A DNA stretch of 64,000 nt from Pseudomonadota bacterium (GTDB lineage Bacteria > Pseudomonadota > Gammaproteobacteria > Burkholderiales > Burkholderiaceae_C): the NCBI GenBank assembly GCA_023387335.1, contig JAEWIF010000006.1, positions 62,001 through 126,000 on the forward strand, written 5' to 3'. Positions 58,084 through 64,000 of this stretch are shown in pieces. The notes under the pieces are model-generated. The model had not been told where the DNA came from and made no database searches. It saw nothing but the letters and a program-made list of their open reading frames with translations. Position 1 is the stretch's first letter, and every line of letters starts with the position of its first letter. The translations under genes were made by a program, and so were the position numbers.

Positions 58084-59055
58084 ATGAAAAAGCTCAAGTT
58101 CGCGATCACCGCCGCGGCGCTCGCCCTGTCGGCCCAGGCCATGGCCCAGACCAAGTGGGACCTGCCCGCCGCCTATCCGGCGTCCAACTTCCACACCGAA
58201 AACCTGGTGCAGTTCGCCGGCGACGTGGACAAGGCCACCGGCGGCAAGCTCAAGATCACCGTGCATCCCAACGCCTCGCTGTTCAAGGCGCCGGAGATCA
58301 AGCGCGCGGTGCAGGGCGGCCAGGCGCAGATCGGCGAGATCCTGCTGGTGAACTACCAGAACGAATGGCAGCTCTTCGGCGCGGACGGCATCCCCTTCCT
58401 GGCCGACAGCTACGACGCCGCCATGAAGCTGTGGCGCGCGCAGAAGCCGCTGCTGGAGAAGAAGCTCGGAGAGCAGGGCATGATGGTGCTGTACGCCGTA
58501 GCCTGGCCGCCGCAGGGCATCTACACCAAGCGCACGCTCAACTCCGCGGCCGACATGAAGGGCCTGAAGTGGCGCGCCTACAGCCCTGCCACCGCGCGCA
58601 TCGCCGAACTGGTGGGCGCGCAGCCCGTCACGGTGCAGGCCGCCGAACTGTCGCAGGCGATGGCCACGGGCGTGGTCGACTCGTACATGTCGTCGGGTTC
58701 CACCGGCTACGACAGCAAGACCTACGAGCACATCAAGAACTGGTACGACACGCAGGCCTGGCTGCCGAAGAACGCGGTCATCGTCAACCGCGCGGCGTTC
58801 AACGCGCTCGACAAGGCCACGCAGGACGCGCTGCTGAAGGCCGCCGCCGAAGCCGAGTCCCGCGGTTGGGCGGCCAGCCGCAAGGCCAACGCCGACACGC
58901 TGGAGAAGCTCAAGGCCAATGGAATGCAGATCCTCACGCCGCCCCCGCAGCTCAAGGCCGACATGAAGAAGGTCGGCGACACCATGCTCAAGGAATGGCT
59001 CGACAAGGCCGGACCCGAAGGGCAGCAACTGGTGGACTCGTACCGCAAGCTGTAA
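58084..59055 (+). CDS. dctP: TRAP transporter substrate-binding protein (DctP family)
   Basis: The 323-residue periplasmic protein has a signal peptide (KKLKFAITAAALALSAQAMA), the DctP features KWDLPAAYPASNFHTENLVQFAGDVDKATGG and KGLKWRAYSPATARIAELVGAQPVTVQAAELSQAMATGVVD with the arginine of WRAYS as likely carboxylate ligand. It delivers an organic acid to the Q/M permeases. GGAG lies 6-9 bases before the ATG, within a 24-base divergent gap. Transcription must start inside the racemase gene or come from dctQM. Confidence 0.95.
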   Translation: MKKLKFAITAAALALSAQAMAQTKWDLPAAYPASNFHTENLVQFAGDVDKATGGKLKITVHPNASLFKAPEIKRAVQGGQAQIGEILLVNYQNEWQLFGADGIPFLADSYDAAMKLWRAQKPLLEKKLGEQGMMVLYAVAWPPQGIYTKRTLNSAADMKGLKWRAYSPATARIAELVGAQPVTVQAAELSQAMATGVVDSYMSSGSTGYDSKTYEHIKNWYDTQAWLPKNAVIVNRAAFNALDKATQDALLKAAAEAESRGWAASRKANADTLEKLKANGMQILTPPPQLKADMKKVGDTMLKEWLDKAGPEGQQLVDSYRKL

Positions 59056-59076
59056 GCCGTCCGCCCGCATGGGAAG

Positions 59077-59102
59077 CGCCGCACTTCGCGGCGTTTTTTT
59101 TT
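59077..59102 (+). terminator. Rho-independent terminator after dctP
   Basis: CGCCGC (59077-59082) pairs with GCGGCG (59088-59093) and is followed by nine T residues, 22 bases past the dctP stop. Confidence 0.93.
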
Positions 59103-59213
59103 GCCTCGCGCGGAATAACCGACCCGCGAAATTCGTGCAAAACGCAGAGGTTGAAATCGTAAAAGGCGATGGCTAGTTTTGGTGCGTCCTCGCAAAGAAA
59201 TTCAGGAGACCCC

Positions 59214-59714
59214 ATGAAACGACTCGCACTGGTCGCCGCATCCGTCGCCCTGTTCGGATGCCCCCTGGCGGAAGCCCTCGCCGCCGACCAGATCGCCCGC
59301 TTCGAAGGCGGCATCGGCTCGCAGCCATTCGCCGCCAACGGCACCACCCCGATCCTCAATGCCGTGCTCGGCGTCAACCCGGGCGGACGGCCGTGGGTGA
59401 TCAAGCGACTGGTCGCGGAGGCACGCGACGACGGCCGCATCCGCGTCGACGGCCGCGGGCTGCTGCTCGCCGGCGGTGACGGCATCGCCACGCCGGGCGG
59501 ACAGAGCGTGCGGGCGCGGCTGTTCTGCGACGGGGCCGAGCACAACTCGGAAGATGCGGCCGAGCTAGACGAGAACGGCGACTTCCGCATCGACAGCCAC
59601 CTCAATCCGACGCCGCCGAGCCGGTGCAACAAGCCGGTGCTGTTGATCGTCAACGTGCCGGCGCAGCCGACGGGAATCCCGGTCTGGTTCGCGGCGGGCA
59701 TTCCCAAGCGCTGA
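59214..59714 (+). CDS. Exported protein of unknown function
   Basis: The 166-residue protein starts at ATG 59214 with AGGAG upstream. A signal peptide (KRLALVAASVALFGCPLAEALAA) precedes a mature domain with two cysteines (ARLFCDGAEHNS and PSRCNKPVLLIVN), probably a disulfide-linked beta-sandwich. The cysteine in LFGCPL could instead mark a lipoprotein, but cleavage after ALA looks better. I do not recognise the family. A single-gene unit between terminator and hipA. Confidence 0.75.
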   Translation: MKRLALVAASVALFGCPLAEALAADQIARFEGGIGSQPFAANGTTPILNAVLGVNPGGRPWVIKRLVAEARDDGRIRVDGRGLLLAGGDGIATPGGQSVRARLFCDGAEHNSEDAAELDENGDFRIDSHLNPTPPSRCNKPVLLIVNVPAQPTGIPVWFAAGIPKR

Positions 59715-59723
59715 CTGCTTTCC

Positions 59724-60956
59724 CTAGCGCGCGAATTCGTGCCGCTGCGAGCGAAGGTTCTCGCCGTCGATGTACTGCGACAGGATGGCGAGGTCCTCGC
59801 CCCGCACGCCGGCTTCGCGGAAGTGGTCCTGCCAGCCCTCGACCCCGCCGGCCACTTCGCGTGCGATGGCGCGGGCCGCGTCCTTCTTCATGCCGTAGGA
59901 GCTCGAGCGCGTCAGTGCGTTGTCGATGCTCGATTCCGTTCCGCGCTCGCCCACTTCGATGGCCTGGTAGCCCAGGCCTTGCGCCGAGGGAACCATGTCG
60001 AACGCCGGCGACAGCAAGTAGCGGCCGTCGCCTTGCCGCAGAAGGGCGTGGTTCTTCTCGTGGTCGTCCGTGTTGTCCATCAGGATGTTGAACACGAGGC
60101 GGCGGAACAGCTCCTGCTGCTGCGCGGCGATGGCGTCCGCGGGCGCGAGGCGCCGCAGCAGCTGCGCGAGCTGCGGATAGCCCAGTTCCTCGCCGGCGGC
60201 GCGCAAGGCCACGTTGGCGGACTGGGCGTGGACGCGTGCGTGCCCGATGCGATCGAAGCGTTTCACGGCGACCGCGTGCCGGTCTCCCACGCGCAAGGCG
60301 CGCGTGCCGGCGACCCGGATGCCACAGCGCGCGGCCAGCGTCATGGTCGCGTGTTCCAGCAGCTCGGTGTCGAGGTCCTCGCCTTCGGAGAACTTCACCA
60401 GCCAGGGCTCGCCGTCGATCATCAGCAGCGACTTGGGCCGCGCGCCGCCCATCGACACGCCGGGGCGCAGCAACCGCTGCTGCCATTCTTCGACTGGCTC
60501 GTTGGCCAGTACCTTGCGAACCACGTCGGCCATCTCGTCGAGGCTGCCGAGCCCGGGGATCGGCGACGAGGGCCAGGGCTCGTAGACGTCGTCGCGAGGG
60601 CTGACGCCCAGCCCGCCGTAGCGACCGTCGCCGGCGAAGTACAGGAACTCGAGGATCGACAGTCGCGCGCTGCGTTCGAACTTGCGGATGACGCGCTCGC
60701 CCCAGCGATCCGGTCGCGCGTCGTCCACGGCGCCTGCGGCGCGATCCTTGTCACCGGGCAGGTAGAGGCCAGGTTGCAGTGGAAGGTCTTCGCTCAGCGC
60801 GAAACCGTCGGCCAGCCACGGCTGCGCGTACTCGAGGCCGACCGAACGCGCGTTCGCCACGAGCCGCAACTCGCCCACGTGCCGCGGCCGCGCCGGATCG
60901 CCGAGCCACCAGAGATGCATCGCGTCCCGCGGCTGGTAGATCGGCCGGTCAGACAC
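59724..60956 (-). CDS. hipA: HipA-family serine/threonine kinase toxin
   Basis: The 410-residue protein begins at GTG 60956, overlapping the hipB stop by 8 bases. It has the HipA N-terminal subdomain, the P-loop-like GVSMGGARPKSLL with the serine autophosphorylated in E. coli HipA, and the kinase core FNILMDNTDDHEKNHALL with catalytic Asp and Asn, then SPAFDMVPS. HipA toxins phosphorylate aminoacyl-tRNA synthetases or other targets and promote persistence. All key kinase residues are kept, so it should be active. Confidence 0.95.
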   Translation of the reverse strand: MSDRPIYQPRDAMHLWWLGDPARPRHVGELRLVANARSVGLEYAQPWLADGFALSEDLPLQPGLYLPGDKDRAAGAVDDARPDRWGERVIRKFERSARLSILEFLYFAGDGRYGGLGVSPRDDVYEPWPSSPIPGLGSLDEMADVVRKVLANEPVEEWQQRLLRPGVSMGGARPKSLLMIDGEPWLVKFSEGEDLDTELLEHATMTLAARCGIRVAGTRALRVGDRHAVAVKRFDRIGHARVHAQSANVALRAAGEELGYPQLAQLLRRLAPADAIAAQQQELFRRLVFNILMDNTDDHEKNHALLRQGDGRYLLSPAFDMVPSAQGLGYQAIEVGERGTESSIDNALTRSSSYGMKKDAARAIAREVAGGVEGWQDHFREAGVRGEDLAILSQYIDGENLRSQRHEFAR

Positions 60957-61287
60957 GGCGCGGCTCCTTCTTCGCGCGGTGCCGCTGCGACGCCTGCTGG
61001 ACCTCCGCTTCGATCGCCGCCACGTCCTCCCTGGGATCGGCCAGCTGCGCCAGCGCGGCGTGCCGGTTGATCATCCAGAGCGCCGTCGCATACACGCCCA
61101 TGGAGACCGTGGGATCGCCTTTCTCGAGGCGCATCAACGTGGGCACCGAGACCTGCAGCCGCGTGGCCCAGGCCCGCAGCGACTGCTTGCGGCGCTTGCG
61201 AGCCGTGGCCAGGTCGGCGCCCAGCCGCGCCAAGGCCGAGCCGGCTTGGGCGGGAAGCGTTTCGACGGCGGCAGATACCTGCGGCAT
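60949..61287 (-). CDS. hipB: HipB-like antitoxin (XRE-type helix-turn-helix)
   Basis: The 112-residue protein has an XRE helix-turn-helix (about 22-75: LGADLATARKRRKQSLRAWATRLQVSVPTLMRLEKGDPTVSM), an N-terminal extension of about 20 residues and a basic C-terminal tail (QQASQRHRAKKEPRRV). It should neutralise HipA and repress the operon. The start codon ATG 61287 directly adjoins one palindrome, with a second 31 bases upstream, so initiation and repression are physically close. No Shine-Dalgarno sequence is seen. Confidence 0.92.
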   Translation of the reverse strand: MPQVSAAVETLPAQAGSALARLGADLATARKRRKQSLRAWATRLQVSVPTLMRLEKGDPTVSMGVYATALWMINRHAALAQLADPREDVAAIEAEVQQASQRHRAKKEPRRV

Positions 61288-61335
61288 GCAAGTATTCTTG
61301 CATAAATCCGCCTATTTGTTCACTTATATGTGAAC
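61287..61335 (-). promoter_or_regulatory. Two palindromes, probable HipB operators
   Basis: TGCAAG-TATT-CTTGCA (61287-61302) and GTTCAC-TTATAT-GTGAAC (61318-61335) are perfect inverted repeats in the AT-rich hipB leader, with centres about 32 bp apart (three helical turns). Position and symmetry suit autoregulation by a dimeric XRE protein, though the two sequences differ. Confidence 0.65.
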
Positions 61336-61352
61336 ACTAGCGAGAAAGCGAG

Positions 61353-62414
61353 CTACTCGCGCACGGCACAGACGAGCGAGCCCGCATCGTTGTGCTGGAT
61401 CGCCAGGCTGTTCTTGGCCTGGGCGACGTCCATGTCGCGCGGCAGGGGGACGCCGTTCTTCACGGCCAGGATCTCGGCCATGACGCTCACCGCGATCTCC
61501 GGCGGTGTCTTGCTGCCGATGTAGATGCCGATCGGCCCACGCAGCCGGCCCAGTGATTCCTCGGTCTGCTCGAAATGCTCGACCATGCGCTGGCGCCGCG
61601 CTTCGTTGTTGCGGCGGCTGCCGATGGCGCCCACGTAGAAGGCGTCGGTCTCCAGCGCCTCCAGCAAGGCCAGGTCGTCCAGCTTGGGATCGTGCGTCAG
61701 CGCCACGACGCAGCTGCGCCGATCGGGCCGGAACGCCTGCACCACGTCGTCGGGCATGTCGTGCACCAGCTTCGCGCCGGGCACGTGGAAGGCGCCGCTG
61801 TATTCCTCGCGCGGATCGCACACGGTCACCGCGAAGCCGCTGAACAACGCCATGGTCGCCAGGTACTCGGTGAGCTGGCCGGCGCCGATGAGCAGCATGC
61901 GGTACTCGGGCCCGAAGGTGTTGGCCATGCGCTGGCCGTCCACCACCAGGTCGGAAGGCGTGTCGGCCGGCTCCAGCGTGGCCTGGCCGTCGGCCAGCCG
62001 CACCGTGCGGCGCACCAGGCGGCCGGCCTCCAGCGCCGCCACCAGCTCGGCCAGCGCGGCCGGGTCGGGATCGTTCTCCAGCAGCAGTTCCAGCGTGCCG
62101 CCGCAGGGCAGGCCGAAGCGGTGCGCTTCATCGGCGGTAACGCCGTACTTCACGAACGACGGCGGGCCCGAAGGCATCTCGCGCGATTCGCCCTGCGGCG
62201 CGTGGGCCTGCGTGAAGCGCCAGATCAGGTCGTCCTCGACGCAGCCGCCCGACACCGAGCCGACCACCGAGCCGTCCTGCGCCAGCGCCATGATCGAGCC
62301 CACCGGCCGCGGCGACGATCCCCAGGTGCGCACCACGGTGGCGAGCAGCGCGCGCCGGCCCGCCGCGCGCCAGTCGCGCAGCGTGCGCAGCACCATCACG
62401 TCGAGGTTTTCCAT
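61353..62414 (-). CDS. XdhC/CoxI family protein
   Basis: The 353-residue protein has the XdhC N-terminal block (LLATVVRTWGSSPRPVGSIMALAQDGSVVGSVSGGCVEDDL, including the conserved Cys) and a C-terminal Rossmann fold (YRMLLIGAGQLTEYLATMALFSG, VVALTHDPKLDDLALLEAL, YVGAIGSRRNNEARRQRM). XdhC proteins bind molybdenum cofactor and insert it into xanthine dehydrogenase-type enzymes. No such enzyme is in the window. It follows the TonB-dependent receptor after 18 bases on the same strand. Confidence 0.93.
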   Translation of the reverse strand: MENLDVMVLRTLRDWRAAGRRALLATVVRTWGSSPRPVGSIMALAQDGSVVGSVSGGCVEDDLIWRFTQAHAPQGESREMPSGPPSFVKYGVTADEAHRFGLPCGGTLELLLENDPDPAALAELVAALEAGRLVRRTVRLADGQATLEPADTPSDLVVDGQRMANTFGPEYRMLLIGAGQLTEYLATMALFSGFAVTVCDPREEYSGAFHVPGAKLVHDMPDDVVQAFRPDRRSCVVALTHDPKLDDLALLEALETDAFYVGAIGSRRNNEARRQRMVEHFEQTEESLGRLRGPIGIYIGSKTPPEIAVSVMAEILAVKNGVPLPRDMDVAQAKNSLAIQHNDAGSLVCAVRE

Positions 62415-62432
62415 CGTGCTCCCCGCGAAAGT

Positions 62433-64000
62433 TCAGAAGGCGTAGGCGGCGTTCACGCCCACCAGCCAGTTGCGGCCGGGCGCGGGTTCGAAGTAGCGGC
62501 CGTTGCCCTCGTTGACGATCACGGAACCCGCGTACCGGCGATCCGTCACATTGTCGACGCGCACGAATTCCCGCACGGACCAGCGGCCCACCGCCTGCCG
62601 CAGCGAAGCGCGCAGCCCGAGCGTGGTGGCCGCGGGCGCGAAGTCGGTGTTGCCGTCGTTCACCGCGATGCGGCCGGTGTGCCGCACTTCCACCGCGGTC
62701 TGCAGCCCCCAGGGCTTGTGCTCCCAGGCCAGTTCGCCGAACAGCATCGCGCGCGGGATGCCGGGGATGCGATTGCCCGAAGGGACCACCACCGTGGGCG
62801 TGGTGCAAGGCGGCGGACCGCAGGTGGTGAACGTGCTGTCGTAGCGCGCCTGCAGCAGCGTCGCGGCCACCTGCGTGGACCATCCGCCGCCGAAGCGCCC
62901 GGCCAGCGCCGCCTCGAAACCGCGCCGCTCGGTGCGGCCCGCGTTCTGGAAGGTGCTGCGTCCGCCGGCGTTGGTGAGCACCACCAGTTCGTCGGTGGTG
63001 CGCGCCTGGAACAGCGCCGCATTCACCGCCCAGTCCTGCGACAGCTCGGCCTTGGCGCCGATCTCGAACTGCCGGCTGTACGCGCTGCGCAGGTCGAAGT
63101 TCAGGCCCGTGCCGCTGGGGCGGTACGACAGCTCGTTGAAGGTCGGCGTCTCGAAGCCGCGACCCGCCGAGGCGTAGAGGTTGAGCGAATCGTTCACATG
63201 GAACACCACTCCCAGCACCGGCGTGGTGGCCGAGTAGGTCGCCGATCCGCTGTCGTCGCCGTTGGCGCCGACGATGAAGCGGTCGCTGGAGGCGAACTTC
63301 ACCTGCGAATGCCGCACGCCGGCCGTCACCGACCAGCGCTCCAGGCTCCACACGCCCTGCACGTACTGGTCGAAGGTGCGCACGCGGTTCTCTTCGTCGC
63401 GCCGCAGCGCGCCCTGCACGCCGAGCACCTGCGAGGCCCCGGTGCCGGTGAAGTTCTGGAAGCCCAGGCGCTGCTCGGTCATGCGGTCGGCCGACAGCCC
63501 GAAGGTGATCGCCAGCGGCGCGTCGAAGGCCCGCGTTCGCATCACCCACTGCGCGTCGGCACCGTGGTAGCGGCGGTCCAGGTCGATCACGCCTCCCGGC
63601 TGCGTGATGGGCGTCTGCGTGCCCACCGGGATCGCCTGGAACTGCTCGGTCTCGCGAGTGCCGGTCCAGCCGGTGAACTTGAACGAGTGCACCGCGTTCA
63701 GCCGGTGCTCCAGGATGAAGCCGCCCTGCAGCTGGTCCACCGACTTGCGGGTGTTGAACTGCAGCGCCGCCGGGCTGGCCTGGCGCGGATCGGCCTCGAA
63801 CTCGGCGCGCGTCAGTCCCAGCGGGTCCTGCGTGTCCGGCATGCGCACGCTGTTGAGGATGAAGCTGAGCCGGGTGTCCTCGCTCGCGTTGTAGCGGACC
63901 TTGCCGTTGAAGCCGGTGCGCTCGGCGGCGCTGTGGTCTCGGAAGCCATCGGTGTCGAAGCGCGTGGCGCTCAGGTTGTACTGCACCGCCCCTTGCTGGC
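62433..64000 (-). CDS. TonB-dependent outer-membrane receptor, C-terminal part
   Basis: About 522 residues are visible; the start, signal peptide, TonB box and plug lie beyond the window edge. The sequence is a typical 22-strand barrel: RHSQVKFASSDRFIV, LNLYASAGRGFETPTFNELSYRPSGTGLNFDLRSAYSRQFEIGAKAELS and the closing VRVDNVTDRRYAGSVIVNEGNGRYFEPAPGRNWLVGVNAAYAF with the terminal Phe needed for assembly. The ligand is unknown (ferric siderophores are common). Downstream xdhC may be cotranscribed. Confidence 0.95.
   Translation of the reverse strand, partial: QQGAVQYNLSATRFDTDGFRDHSAAERTGFNGKVRYNASEDTRLSFILNSVRMPDTQDPLGLTRAEFEADPRQASPAALQFNTRKSVDQLQGGFILEHRLNAVHSFKFTGWTGTRETEQFQAIPVGTQTPITQPGGVIDLDRRYHGADAQWVMRTRAFDAPLAITFGLSADRMTEQRLGFQNFTGTGASQVLGVQGALRRDEENRVRTFDQYVQGVWSLERWSVTAGVRHSQVKFASSDRFIVGANGDDSGSATYSATTPVLGVVFHVNDSLNLYASAGRGFETPTFNELSYRPSGTGLNFDLRSAYSRQFEIGAKAELSQDWAVNAALFQARTTDELVVLTNAGGRSTFQNAGRTERRGFEAALAGRFGGGWSTQVAATLLQARYDSTFTTCGPPPCTTPTVVVPSGNRIPGIPRAMLFGELAWEHKPWGLQTAVEVRHTGRIAVNDGNTDFAPAATTLGLRASLRQAVGRWSVREFVRVDNVTDRRYAGSVIVNEGNGRYFEPAPGRNWLVGVNAAYAF

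Overview
The window reads as a chromosomal segment of a high-GC betaproteobacterium of the order Burkholderiales, most likely the family Comamonadaceae (Ramlibacter/Variovorax-like). The support is the tandem glycine riboswitch before gcvTHP, the gph-ubiG-OmpA/gyrA-pheA-tyrA-aroA-cmk-rpsA-ihfB-lapAB-hldA-hldD gene order, the fused aroA-cmk gene, a tmRNA tag ending in YALAA, and several TRAP-type transporters. This placement rests on family knowledge and gene order, not on a database search. Coding density is very high. No insertion sequence, prophage, CRISPR array, rRNA or tRNA gene was recognised.

Layout. 0-1.5 kb: end of a TRAP small permease and a TRAP large permease. 1.5-6.3 kb: glycine cleavage operon gcvT-gcvH-gcvP under a tandem glycine riboswitch, followed by an inverted pair of GC-rich repeats. 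6.3-7.8 kb: two small heat-shock proteins behind a sigma32-like promoter, and a stand-alone receiver protein. 7.8-15.9 kb: an outer-membrane barrel and PAP2 phosphatase (divergent), an SDR oxidoreductase, a hybrid histidine kinase with a TerB-like protein, an MFS transporter with aroC, and a CBS-domain protein. 16-19.7 kb: metY, an alpha/beta hydrolase, a cytochrome P450 and an Mpo1-like (DUF962) protein in one tight operon. 19.7-27.1 kb: YihY, DUF2069, a GlcD-type FAD oxidase, an orphan CcdA-like antitoxin, overlapping thyA-folA-xth, and a PhoX phosphatase.

27.1-32.9 kb is the nitrogen regulon core: glnA, a DUF4124 protein, ntrB and ntrC on the minus strand. A clear sigma54 promoter precedes glnA, with three NtrC-type dyads at exact 27-bp intervals upstream of it. 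32-39 kb: a CinA-like protein; an operon of beta-propeller, polysaccharide deacetylase and sterol-desaturase genes; a hydrolase; rsuA; a small unknown protein; and a TPR-methyltransferase that looks like a PRMT7/9-type protein arginine methyltransferase. 39.1-41.9 kb: ssrA (tmRNA), gph, ubiG and an OmpA-family protein. 42-54.8 kb is a long plus-strand run: gyrA, aromatic amino-acid genes, cmk, rpsA, ihfB, LPS assembly (lapA, lapB), heptose synthesis (hldA, hldD) and a helix-hairpin-helix protein with a histone H1-like tail.

54.8-64 kb: a DinB protein, a second TRAP system (Q, M, P) interrupted by a racemase on the opposite strand, a secreted unknown protein, a hipBA toxin-antitoxin pair with two palindromic operators, an XdhC-family protein and the 3' part of a TonB-dependent receptor. 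The observations most worth following are the bacterial PRMT-like methyltransferase, the regularly spaced NtrC array, the riboswitch expression platform, the interleaved TRAP/racemase locus, the P450-Mpo1-like operon and the orphan antitoxin.
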